A stretch of DNA of 64,000 nucleotides from Torreya grandis (Eukaryota; Streptophyta; Pinopsida; Cupressales; Taxaceae). The position numbers and the translations under genes are program-made. The notes under the pieces were generated by a model. The model was not told the DNA's origin. It saw only the letters and a program-made list of their open reading frames with translations, and searched no databases. The stretch covers positions 3,212,001 through 3,276,000 of the forward strand of contig JARHVA010000398.1 in assembly GCA_037957365.1 (NCBI GenBank), written 5' to 3'. Positions 8,889-20,300 of the stretch are shown one piece after another (position 1 is the stretch's first letter; each line of letters starts with the position of its first letter).

Positions 8889-11106
8889 CTATAGGAATAT
8901 GTCATTAGGATTGTCAAATGCTGGAGCTACTTTTCAATGTGCAATGGATATGGCTTGCCGAGGGCTGATCAATGATATTGTATTGGTGTATCTTGATGAT
9001 GTGATAGTCTTTTCCAAGGATAAAAAAGATCATTTGAATCACCTAAGGAATATTTTTGAGAGGTGTAGAGAGTTTGGAATCTCTTTAAACCCAAATAAGT
9101 GTGTGTTTGATGTTCATGAAGGCAAACTCTTAGGCCATATTGTTTCCAATAAAGGTTTATCTATTGATCCAAAAAGAGTAAGTGCCATCTTGACATTATC
9201 TTTACCTAAGCATAAGAAAGGTTTGAAAATCTTCTTTGGTAAGATAAACTTCATTGGGAGGTTCATTCCTGATTTTTCTAACCTGGTCAAGCCATTGACA
9301 TCTATGCTAAAGAAGGATGCAATATTCACTTGGATAGGAAGGAGAAAAGAAAGTTTTAAAGAGATAAAGCAAGCCATTACCCAAGACCCTACTCTTGCCA
9401 GTCCTAACTTCTCCAAGGACTTGAAATTGTATACTTTTAGGAATGAAGAGGTAATCTCTACCATGCTTACTTAAGCTAATAATGAAAATCTGTAACAACC
9501 TATTGCCTTTTTCAATCAAGGTTTAGAAGGCTATGAGATAAGATATACATATGTGGAGTAACAAGTGATTTTAGTTATAAGGAGATTAAAGAAATTCAGA
9601 CATATGTTATCTAATAACAAGGTTTATATTTTTGTGCCTCATCTTGGGGTGAAAGATTTTATGTTGAGCAGAGATTTGAATGAGAAAAGGGCAGGTTAGA
9701 TCACCAAAGTGATGGAATATGATGTAGAGATCAAGACAACCAATTTAGTAAAAGGAAAGGGATTATGTGAGCATCTTACTTTAGACTTGAAGGAGAAAAG
9801 GGAGGTTGTTTTGGCACTTCATGATGATCCTACAATAGTTGTACTTTCAATCACAAGGAACTAGACACAAGACATGATTCATTTCCTATAAACTAGTGAG
9901 TGTCCACAAGGTCTTGATAGGGCCATAAAAAGGTACTTTAGGCTACAATATATTCCTTATGTGATGGTTGGAGTACTAGTTAGGAAATATTTTTTAGGTG
10001 TGCTCTTGAGATGTATCAATTCATAATAGATTAGCAAAGTGTTACATGAGTTTCATGATGGACCAGCTGGTGGTCACTTTGCTCCAAGAACCACATCTAC
10101 TAATATTATGATGGCTAGATACTTCTAGCCTAGCCTATTCAAGGACACCCATGCTTAGGTAAGGAAATGATAAAAGTGTGCTCTTTTTCATAGCAAACAA
10201 AATCTAATTGCCTTGCCCCTTCATCCAATCTAGGTTGAGCAACCCTTCATGTAATTGGGGTTGGATTTTATAGGTCTAATCAATCCTCCTTCTAATACTA
10301 GCCATAAATGAATGTTGACTACCACTGATTACTTCATGAGATGGGTGGAGTCTATAGATTTGAAAGAGGCCAATGAAAGTTTAGTCCTTGATTTGTATGA
10401 AGGTATAGTAACCAGATTTGGAGCTCCCTCAATAATCATATCAGATAATGCATTGGCATTTCTAGGAGCAAGGACAAGTGAATGGGATTTGAAGCATGGC
10501 ATCTACCTGAGCACCTTGTCAAATTACTATCCCTAGGGAAACATACTAGCTGAGTCCACAAACAAGAATTTGATTAGGATCATAAAGAGAACAATGGAGG
10601 TGAATCAAAGGACTTAGCACACCAAGTTGAAGAAAACTCTTTGGGCTGATAGGATCACCCCAAAGAGAGCAATTGGGAACTCACCATATACACTTGTATA
10701 TGGAAGGGAAGCTAGACTTTCTATTTCACTAGAGATACCAACGTTAAACCTCACCTATCAACTTCAATTGATGGAAAATGATAGTATGGAGGTTAGATTA
10801 TGTGAGTTGATGGAGCTTGAGGAAATAAGAAATCAAGCTATGCATACCATGACTACTCACCAATAACAAAAAAAGAGGTATTTTGACAAGAAGTCCATGC
10901 CAAAGAGATTCAAAGAAAGAGGCATTATTCTGAAATGGGATGAAAATAGGGCCAGGACTAGAAAACACACAAAGTTTGATGCTTTATGGAGTGGTCCATA
11001 TGTGATCACATAGTACAAACAACATAATGCTTTTGAACTCTCAAGGTTGGATGGAGAAGAACTACATATCCCATTCAATGGGATATATTTGAAGCATTGT
11101 TACTAA
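8889..11106 (+). pseudogene. Element B: Ty3/gypsy pol remnant (RT, RNase H, integrase)
   Basis: One continuous frame of about 740 codons with roughly 20 in-frame stops. It begins in mid RT, where element A inserted: GLSNAGATFQ, then VYLDDVIVFS (the YxDD active site, about 8985), SLNPNKCVF and the RNase H connection NFIGRFIPDFS. RNase H follows as IAFFNQGLEGYE. The integrase HHCC finger is at about 10045-10180 (HEFHDGPAGGHFAP, Cys positions partly lost). The core shows LGLDFIGLIN, TTTDYFMRWVE and GAPSIIISDNALAF. A GPY/F-type tail, LWSGPYVIT, ends IYLKHCY at the TAA of 11104-11106. Gag, protease and the N-terminal RT would lie left of the window. Confidence 0.85.
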
Positions 11107-11679
11107 TGTTTTACTTTCCTTTGTACATAGTTTCCTATTTTTCCTATGTTCCCTAAGTGTTTATGCATATGTATGGGTTTGTCCTTGTCTTTGTTTGATC
11201 TTGTTGTTGTGTGGTGTATTTCCTTGTGTTTATTTTGGCATAGTCCTTATTAGTCATCTTTAAGAATCCATTGACTCCATGCCCAATCGACTATATAATC
11301 TACTGGTCTGGTTAGTATAACAGACATACTACCCCTATGAGTCACCAATTTGTTGACCAAATTTTGGCCTTTCATGCCAAAATTGGGCATCCCTATCCAT
11401 TCAGTCACTTATCCATGTCTTTGGTTGGAATCGGTAATAAAGTTTCATTTGAGAGAGGTATCTTAAATAAAACCCACAAAAAATGCACAAGTCTTTCCTT
11501 CAAATAATTTGTTTTGGTATTTTGCTAAGCCTTCAGGTTTTTTATTTTGACTAAGTGTTCAATTTCTTTTGGGTTTTATTAAAGTGTTTCTTTTGGAGGT
11601 TTTGCCAAATTATTTTAGAATTTTTGTCTGAAGCTTTTCCCTTAAGTATTTTCTTTCAGAAAAATTGTTTGCATAACTT
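11107..11679 (+). other. Sequence after the element B pol stop, no gene seen
   Basis: This is probably 3' untranslated or LTR sequence of element B. I could not find a convincing PPT/LTR boundary or a second LTR copy in the window. No frame of note. Confidence 0.4.
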
Positions 11680-12560
11680 TTCCGAAGGGTGCTTGTAACT
11701 TTTTTGAAAGGCATTTTAACTTTCCCAAAGGGCTCTTTCAAGCCAAAAAGGACCTTTGCATTTTTTTGAAGGGTATCTTTGATGCTAAGTGGATCATTTC
11801 CAAAAGTTCAAAGGATAATTGAAAGTTTTCAAAGGACACTTACATTCTTTCAAAGGGTCACTTATCATTCTTTTGAAGGGTCACTTGCTTTCTTCAAAGG
11901 ATCATTTCATTTTTCCCGAAGGACTCTTTCAAGATGAAAGTGGACACTTAAAAATCTTTTGAAGGGCATTTCAGAAAGTTTGAAGGGATGTTTTCAAACA
12001 AGTTGAAGGATATTTTCATTTTTGTGAAGGGCACTTTGTAAAAAGTCTACAGAAAATTTCCCTTATAAAAAACCTAAAGATAGAATAGTTTCAGATAATT
12101 TATCCATGGGGTCAATTTTAAAAGTTTTGAAGGGTCCATTAGGGTTCTTTTCAAAGGGAAGGATCATTTAAAGAAGTTTGAAGGATTGTTTCTAAGATAA
12201 AGTGGACCATTTCAAAAATTTGAAAGGTATTTTCCTTTCGAAAGGGATGTTTACAACTTTGCCAAAGGGTCATAAGCAAAAGCTCAAGGGTATGTTTTCC
12301 TTTCAAAGAGGTGTTTTGCACTTGCGAAAGGGTCATCTCAAAGAATCAAAGTAAGCCAAGTAGAAACTATGAAGGAATTATTTCAGAGAAATTGTCCAAA
12401 GATTTTTTTTTAGAGAAATTGTTCGAGGTGCCAAAGTCCATTTTGTTTAGACATTTTATCTACAATAATTCTAAAAAGGCATAAAGGACCAAGCAAAGCT
12501 TGAAACAAAAAGTCCAAAGGGACTCTTCAAAAGAATTGTCTGCAAGAAGTATATTTCCTT
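11680..12560. repeat. Imperfect GAAGGG-type short repeat field
   Basis: Roughly every 25-35 bp the sequence returns to variants of TTTTGAAGGGTCACTT or its mutated forms (AAAGGGCAC, AAGGACACTT, GAAGGATCATTT), over nearly 900 bp. Copies are diverged and the period is irregular. It might be a decayed minisatellite or subrepeats in the 3' part of element B. The minus-strand frame at 12151-12336 is a by-product of the repeat. Confidence 0.6.
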
Positions 12561-13651
12561 CAGGAAAAAAAGAGCCCAAAATATTTCAGATAAATTGTCT
12601 AAAAGAATACCAAAGATAAACCCTGAAGACAAATGCTGAGGACAAGAAGTTTGAAGAAATACCTGAGTGATGACCCGTAAAATGTCAAGTTTAAATTGAA
12701 AAAATTATCTATTGAAATTCAAATAAAGGAGTGATAGCTCACAATATGTTAACTTCAAACTATGAAAATAGTCATCAAAGTTTGGTGGTAACCTGAAAAC
12801 AAATATAGAAGTGACACATGGTAGAATCCTGAATATATGTGCACAAGCAAATAGAAATAGGCAGCTTGACAGAGTGAGTTGTTATACCATTTCACAAGTT
12901 GACAAGATAATAAGGAACAAGTAGCATCCAAACGAATTTCCAACCAATGGACCCATTTATGGTAAAATGTAGTTAAGAGCATCTTGATCTTGTTGGCATA
13001 ACCGAAAAGAAAACATCTTATAGAATGCAGTGTAACTATTCCATTCTCAAGGCGACACATGTTTGAATCATTTTTAGACTTTCCTTTGCTTGATCTCTTT
13101 CTCAAGGCTATATATATATATATATTCATCCTATTCATTAGGGAGCCTCCATTGATTATTGGGAAAACTATACCCAGATTTGTAGTTGGAAACTCTTAAA
13201 GAAATAAAATAAGTTTTGCCACTCACATGCTGCATTGATGTGTGTTGGTGAAAATCATGTTGTTCTTGTTTAGTGAAAGTTATCTTTCGTAACCTGTTAT
13301 CCTTGATTGCCTACCAAATGTGTAGAGAGAGTGTTGTCACAGGTACTTTTTAGTATTATTTCATAAGTGTATAGACATTTTAGAAGTGGTTTAAGACTAT
13401 ATTCTTTCCTAAAATTGTCTATTACTCTTTTGAATGTTAATACCTTCTTGAATCTAACATGTGAAACACTGATGTGATAATGCACAAAAGTTGTGAGTTT
13501 TGTGTGAAGAAATTTGGTTAGTATTTAAGTAGTGTTTTAATTCAAGTGAGAGGATATCATATATTAGTGCATCACTACTTGTTTTCCCAATTATTTTCCT
13601 TCTCCTTTTTCATTCACAATTGTTAGTTTAGAAAGAGCTTCAAGGTACATC
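12561..13651. other. AT-rich stretch with short (TA)n, no gene seen
   Basis: No coding or element hallmark on either strand. A 17-bp TA microsatellite lies at 13109-13125. The minus-strand frame 12755-13138 has no recognisable domain and covers the microsatellite, so I regard it as chance. Confidence 0.5.
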
Positions 13652-13796
13652 AATGGCAGCCACCCCTGAATCTAGAGATTCATCTCAATAGAATTGTCAC
13701 CCACAACAAGAGAGATGATTCCATTGTGCCACTTGGATGAAGAGAGCCGAGCATCTGTTCAAGGGTGCAAATCCAAGCATCAACACTTACAAAGGT
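13652..13796 (+). pseudogene. Exon-like coding remnant, unidentified
   Basis: An ATG in fair context (CATCAATGGCAGCC) opens a frame MAATPESRDSSQ, then a TAG, NCHPQQER, a TGA, and FHCATWMKRAEHLFKGANPSINTYKG, ending at a GT that could be a splice donor (AAAGGTTTT). Base composition is clearly less AT-rich than the flanks. It could be the first exon of a decayed host gene or a transposase N-terminus. No family was recognised and both internal stops argue against function. Confidence 0.25.
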
Positions 13797-13799
13797 TTT

Positions 13800-14703
13800 A
13801 AATTTTTAATATATAGTTTTTAAAACTATATAAATTAGGTCAATCAAACATTTATTTGATTAGTATTTATTATTAATTTTTAAAATTTTGTGGAATTTAT
13901 AAACTTTGTAAAATTTTAAATATTTACTAAAGTATACCTAGGAAGGGTATTAATTCAATATCCTTTGAATTTGTGGTCTTTTTACATGATAATTTTCATA
14001 ATTGTTCACATTAGGGAGATAAAGACATTAGGGTTGGTAACTTGGTTAAAGTCTTTACGATTTATTATATTTAATTATTTTAATGGTATAGGTGGTATTT
14101 TTTTATGGTAAAAATGGTTGATATACAAAATTTACTCTTTCAAGAGTAAAAAAATTAATAAGCAAGAATTACAATTTGTAGTGTCATAAAATAATCTATA
14201 TATATGAGTTTAGAGATTTGACTAGATTATATTGGACAAAGAATGAAGACATGAAGCTAATATCAAAGATTATGATAAAAACATAAAAAAATATTTAATG
14301 CTTTTAGATTTGATAAATTATCATTAAAATTAAGAAATTCCATTGTAGCGTTAATAATCTAGACAAATCTCAAAACTAAGTATCAAGCTTTAGAATCTGA
14401 TTGTGCATTGTATTTGAAAAAAATGTTTTATCTACTAATTTGTATGAAGGATGATCAATCTTCAAGTAATTATTGTGACAAATATATTTGTGATCAATTG
14501 TCTATTATTTATAATCCAATAGATTATCAATTTTTTTTTCTTTGGCAATTCATAACTTGCTAACATCTTGTGATTTCCTTGTTGAGTCCTTTCATCTGAT
14601 TTCAAAGACCTGAGAGCTTGATTTTTGTTGGAGACAACCCTATCATGTGATAAAAAAAAATGAAGAGAAAATATATGTTATAAGAATCTCAAACATGTGT
14701 CAA
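13800..14703. other. Very AT-rich stretch, nothing recognised
   Basis: High A+T with T and A runs. I see no ORF, LTR terminus or structural repeat. Confidence 0.5.
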
Positions 14704-14790
14704 TGAGATGTGGGTGATTTGGTTAAGTGACTTGGTTGTTTCAAGCTCCACCTAGGTTCAAATCTCTAGAAAGGCATGCGAGGTTGGTTG
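14704..14790 (+). repeat. tRNA-derived SINE head (candidate)
   Basis: TGGGTGATTTGG at 14711-14722 resembles an A box (TGGCTCAGTTGG with three changes), and GGTTCAAATCT at 14755-14765 is a near-perfect B box. The total span is 55 nt, exactly that of a tRNA internal promoter. The text between (AAGTGACTTGGTTG) is typical of plant tRNA-derived SINE heads. The body and the 3' end are not defined. A T-rich stretch after about 14820 could be the tail. Confidence 0.5.
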
Positions 14791-15649
14791 ATGCAGAGGC
14801 ATGAATTTTAGGACGAGTTTTGTCATCAATTTTGGTTTGTTTATTTGTATTAGTTTTGGTTTGGTGATGTATTTTAAGGATTTTAAATGCCTCAAGCATC
14901 CTTATTTTTCAATTTGGTAGCTTAGGATTGCATCTAGGTAGTTTGAGATTCAAATTTCCTATTTTCTCACCAAAATACAATACTCAAAAATTTGAATAAT
15001 TTGTATATGTTTAGTGTTGTAGGGGTATACGAATGAATTGTCCAATGTATGAACATGTTTTAAAGACTTAGGATGAACCCTTGAATCTATATCAAGGGAC
15101 TAAGAGCTTCACATGTATGGAATCCACCTTTGGTTCAAGTTATGTGCTTTTAAACTCACCTTGTGACCGTTGGTAAGGTTACCCAAGGTAGTTACAAAAG
15201 TTATGTGCCATAAAAAAGGTGTGATTTTTGATGAAGATGTTGTTGTTTCATGTTTTAAAGAAGGAAAATTTTAAGTAATTAATAAAAATGACCCCTATTT
15301 TAAGATTTGTGGATATAGACCCCTGTTCCTGTGTATTGGTATTGCTTGTAGACCATGTGATTCATGTTTGATGAATAAATGATATTGGAAATTCATTTCA
15401 AACATGATTGAAGGTTGTGGTAAGTCCCACTCATATTTATAAAGGTTTATTGTGCATTTAATTTGTTTGGAATGGTGTGTTGTTGTTTCCATTTGCACAT
15501 AGACCTGTAGAAAATTGCTAAAACCTACACAGTCAAGAGAAAACTTGGTTAGAAAATGTGAATAGTGGAATGGGAATGGATTGCCAATGATTAGAGAGTG
15601 TGACTAGGGTATAAACAGGTCTCATCTATCTTTTATAGTTCATGAAAAG
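14791..15649. other. Intergenic stretch, no gene seen
   Basis: No domain or repeat pair is recognisable. The minus-strand frame at 15295-15498 has no supporting feature. Confidence 0.45.
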
Positions 15650-16335
15650 TGTAATATTCCAAATTGGAATATTTTACAAGAATTTAAATTTCTCGTAAAT
15701 CCATTTAAATAAAATATATATTTTATAATTGCAATAATAATCTAAATAATTATGTTGAATTTAATACATAGTTTTAGATCTTGAATAATACAATATAATT
15801 CCAAAAGGGGTTTCATCCTTGGGTTACACGATTTAAGGGTTTCCATCCTTGAAATCAGTCTCATAAATAATGGATTTCATCCTTAGATGCTTTTGTAAAG
15901 CTATTGCTATACATGATTAAATGTTTTAATTCATAATTGCATACCTTCTCCTCAACCATCGAATGAATATTAATACTTCATTATCCTCAATCAAAATATG
16001 CAACTCTTATAATGATGATGACCTTTCATTAAAGAATATGTCTCCTCAAAGGTAGCATCTTTTCATTTAATAAATGATGTTAATTAACTAAACAACATTG
16101 ACTTCCTTCTAGCTAATTTAAGGCTGTAATCTACCATAATAATGGAAATGCTACGATTACCTTATTAACTACTATGCTTTCCTTGAATGCTATGATTTAT
16201 TTAAATGTTAGCAATTAATATGATTTCATTGAAGTGATATGATGTAGATGAAGACTGTAGTGATTCTTCCTTGTAGGAAAACATATTTGTCTTGAATGCT
16301 GCTGTGATTCCTTTGGTGATTTGGGGAATATTACA
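15650..16335 (-). repeat. LTR of element I (minus strand)
   Basis: A 686-bp interval bounded by TGTAATATTCC and GGAATATTACA, an 11-bp inverted terminal pair with TG...CA ends. On the minus strand it is directly preceded by a purine tract, so it is the 3' LTR of a minus-strand element. No second copy was found in the window, so the 5' part was probably lost or overwritten. Confidence 0.7.
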
Positions 16336-16349
16336 GACCTCCCTTCCTC
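16336..16349 (-). promoter_or_regulatory. Polypurine tract of element I
   Basis: On the minus strand this reads GAGGAAGGGAGGTC directly before the LTR start TGTAATATTCC. It is a classic plus-strand primer site and sets the orientation of the LTR and the adjacent coding remnant. Confidence 0.75.
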
Positions 16350-16414
16350 AAATTGCTTATCCACAAGCAATGGTAGTGAAAATAAAGCCTTACTTTCTTC
16401 TTCTTCTGTATGTC

Positions 16415-17559
16415 TTCACAACCTCTCAATAGTATGTTTAAGCGTCTTACTTTCTACATTCAATCCTCCAACTATTCCAATCTGTGTATGAATTATTATC
16501 TTCTTATTCAATTGTTCTCTTTGTAGTAATTGAGTATTTTGATTAAATCTATGAAATTTTTGTTTCATGATTATATTATTTTTAATCAAATCCTCCATCA
16601 TTTTGTCACCACTTGTTGATAGAGATGTATGGAATTGACTCTTACCTTTTACCCAATTGGGATTCACGTTATATTGTTTCCCTTCATTATTTAACATCTT
16701 AACCTTATTTTTAAGCTCCTCTACATCTGTTTCATATGCTTCAGCTAAGCCTCTAGACCTACTCATTACTTTATGTTTTGAATGCTTATATTTTGATAAG
16801 AATTTTAAAGAAATCTTATAATGTTTTAGTGTTGATGATATATTAGTAAAGTATAAACTCACAAGTTTCATCTCTAACTCTTTAATACTACTAGCTTAAC
16901 TTGTTTTCACTCCCTTCATCATAGTTTTATCCTCAAATTCACTTAAGACAATATTAGATTCCTAAATTATTGAGTCACTAGCAGAGACCTTAGAATTCCT
17001 ACTAACATAATTCTTTACATTCTCCTGACAAGCTTTGGTTTGGACTTCTTTAGAATGGCAAACAGAAGAGGAATCATCCTTCCTCACTTCATGGGATTGA
17101 GCAGCGTAAAAGGATTTATAGCATCTAGTATGCTTTGTCCATTTGAACCATGGCCATAAAATTAACTATAGTAACTACACTTCCTTCAGATGCAATATTA
17201 TTTATTCCAACATCAAATTTGAATGTATCATTTGTCTTAGATACAAGCTTTCCTTTTAGTTATCTAGTGGCATTCACAAACCTAGCCACTTTATTCTCTG
17301 CTATGGTAAAAACTTTTTATTTGTCTACTTTTATAGGGACAAAAACAACTATTTCATTGTTTGATTTGAAAAGGACAAATGAAACTAATTTGATTAGAAT
17401 AAAGGAAACTAGGCAAAATATTATAGTGTTATGACCAATGTTCACAAAGGTATCCATGGAAACCATATAGATTGGTGTCAGATTGAACATTTTTCCCTTC
17501 TTGCACACTATCTCATGTGTCAAGTCTACTATCTTAAACCCTATAATGAATTGTTCCAC
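16415..17559 (-). pseudogene. Unidentified coding remnant of element I
   Basis: The minus strand carries long stop-poor stretches: 17559-17317; then about 17316-17140 (KVFTIAENKVARFVNATR, one stop, VGINNIASEGSVVTIVNFMA); then, after a frameshift near 17115, about 17118-16416 with two stops. The last part includes a Lys/Glu-rich heptad-like segment (YETDVEELKNKVKMLNNEGK) and a Gln/Asn-rich tail. It ends about 65 bp before the PPT, as expected for the 3'-most ORF of an LTR element. I do not recognise the family. It could be a gag-like or accessory ORF. Confidence 0.45.
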
Positions 17560-18839
17560 TTACCATTGACCTTGTTTCCACTATCCATCAGATGTCCCTC
17601 ATGTTTCTACCAGATCATGCTTAGTTTGTAATTCCAAAGCTTCAATATAAAACATAGAAACTAAAGTCAAACTAAACATATCTTATATCCTATGCATCAA
17701 TGTATCCATATTAAAGCCCATATGAAACTATAACACTCTCCAATGATAATGATATCAAAAGAATACCTAGAGTGGAAGTCATGTTATTAGTATATGTTTA
17801 GAAAAGGTGCTATAAAAAACTGCTGACTATTCATTGAAAAGTTGTAATTAGTTGCCCAAAATATGTGACTGTTGAAGGACTAAACTATGACCCTGTAGTT
17901 TTCTTTTAGTTATTTAAAAGTGGGTATTTTTCCTTGATAAAAGAATAAGATGTTTGTCCCTTGGATCCATATGATTTTTAGCTTCTACCTTTGAATCAGG
18001 TTTTATCTGAGAGTACTTGAGCCCTAGCTTTGTTGGTAGATGATCTGAAGAGGAGGGCTGTGGATTACAATCTATCAGACACAAGGAAAAGAGAAACATA
18101 GGTTTTTTGTTCTCAAACTATGTCCCTAATTTAATCAGTTCATCCTTTTATTCCATAAGGGGACTACTATTTGATGCTCCAAGTTTAAGGTTTAGTTTTA
18201 CTTTATGCACTAGTTCATGATTTCGATGCATGTACTTATCTCATGCATGGCCTTGTGTGAATTTACATAGTTATACTTATCCTTCTTATCTCATGTTTTT
18301 ATTGCTTCTCTTCCTTTTTCTCTTCCAGTAGTTATACCTTAATCTAAGAGGCAACTCTCCTCACCACCTGCTATGACCATACCCCCAATGGTAATGCCCT
18401 GATCTCCTAGGTAATCATCATCACCACCTATCATTCCACTAGTGGTGACTACCCTTCCCATTCTAGTACCATCTACCACTATTGTAATTCCTTCATCTTC
18501 CACTCCAAATTATATTGGTCTAACCTCTACTACTACCAAACTAATACTTATGTATAAAAGGAAGCCTAAGACCCCTCATGTTTTGCCCCAAAAGGTGGAA
18601 GTAAAGAGAAACAAACATAAGTCCATAAGGAGAGGGAAGATAAAATAAGGGGTACACAAAGGCCAGACCTTGTCATAATTTATGATAGTGAGGAAGAAGA
18701 TAAAAGATAATAAATCGAGGATGAATGGCTATCAGGACCTAATAGTAAAGAAATGGTGTTGGTTCACCCCAACCCCAATGTTCCCTATGTCCCATGGGGA
18801 AAATATTTTGGGTGTTGGCCTTAGCCCAATACAATGAGT
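17560..18839. other. Mixed intergenic or element leader, no firm gene
   Basis: Contains a Thr/Ser/Pro-rich plus-strand frame (18442-18648, ending in a Lys/Arg-rich tail) that could be the N-terminal part of element C gag, but no domain is identifiable. No PBS or LTR end could be fixed. Confidence 0.35.
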
Positions 18840-20300
18840 TACCTTTAGGCTCAAAGAAGATATTTCCAAAGTTTTATAAAGAAAATTATCAAGATGTAGA
18901 TTAACATATCCTATATTTCACTATGTCTTATAACATTTTGGGAGTTATGCTTGAGAATGTAATTATAAGACCTTTTGTTGAAACTCGCACTTGATCTACT
19001 ACCGAGTGGTTATAGCACCTATAAGATGGATGCATTATGAATTGGGAATCCTTGAAGAATAAGTTATTGGATATATTAAAATTATTTATTGATATGTGTG
19101 CATTATAGCCAGATTTCTTTCAAATATAGAAACCAAATGATGAGTAGATGAGAGAGTTCATAACATACTTCAAACAATTATTAATATTGGTTCCTCAGAT
19201 AGATCAACCAAGTTATAACAACCAACTCTGTGTCTTTATTGGTTCTCTACACCTAGAGATCAAATTCATCTTGATGAGGAATAAGGTAGATGACTTGGAA
19301 GTTGTGAAATAAGAAGCTATCAAAATTGAAGATGACATGATTCTATTTGGAATGTTGAAGAAATAAGCTTCAAAACATGATACAACTATCATTAATGGTG
19401 ATTAAGTGATAGAACCTAATATAATCAAGAGATCTCAATATTCAAAAATGATATTTCAAAGGTAAATTCTTGATCAAGTATATTAGAACTTCAACAAAGA
19501 AAAAGATAAATTAATTTTAGTCACATTTGATTTTTTTAGCTTCATAATTGTGGAAGAAGGTGAAAAGTTAGAAGAACTCATGATTGATCAGAGAACAAAC
19601 CAATTTTTTAGCTTCCCACTTGGTGAAGATGATAAAGATTTGCTTGTTTCATAGGATTTATTAAACCTCATAGTCATAGGATAAAATGCATTATCTAAAG
19701 AATAACTAATTGAACCACAAATAAAGAGAAATAATAATGCAAAATGTGATTTTATAATTTCTAAAGGTGAAGATAGCATGAAACTAGTTTTATATAAAGA
19801 AGAAGATTCATCTTGTATTAGAATGGAATATTCAATGATTAAAAGTGAAGATTCTCATGGAACTTCCTTTTCATGTCCCGATGTAGAAGAGTTCTTTGAA
19901 GGATTTGAATCCAAAGTAGTCAAGCCTATACATATTGAAAATAATAACCATGCTAAGGATGAAATCAAAGAAGATATGAAGGTATAACAAAATAAATGGT
20001 GCCTAATATTCATTTCAAATGAAATGGAATCTATCAAGGTAAAATAAATTGATGAAGATGATGATGATGACTCATTCAATGATGAATTTATTTTTGTAGT
20101 AAGAAATAATGTGGTAAATAATATCTGCAGTCAATTCATTTTAGAACATATCCCTATTATTGTTCTAGCTCAGAAAGAAACATGAAACACACTTATCTAT
20201 GATTCAAATAATGTATCTAGCATAAATACATTTAAAGTCATTTAAGAAGATATTACATATGTTTAATATTGATCAAGAATTATCATAAAAGATTATTAAT
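18840..20300 (+). pseudogene. Element C: gypsy gag-like polyprotein remnant
   Basis: In the frame running from about 18935 to 19475 the order resembles the plant Retrotrans_gag domain: WESLKNKLLDILKLFIDM, then PDFFQI, then MREFITYFKQLLILVPQID, then LCVFIGSLHLEIKF and a V-rich helix ending AIKIEDDMILFGM. Several stops lie between the blocks. Downstream (about 19570-20260) the reading is acidic (for example 19778-19987 and a run of Asp codons near 20055), resembling the spacer after gag. No start codon, zinc knuckle or protease was confirmed. Confidence 0.55.

Noticed and set aside
12755..13138. 127-codon minus-strand frame
   Set aside because: No domain, unusual Ile/Tyr-rich composition from AT-rich DNA, and it runs over a TA microsatellite.
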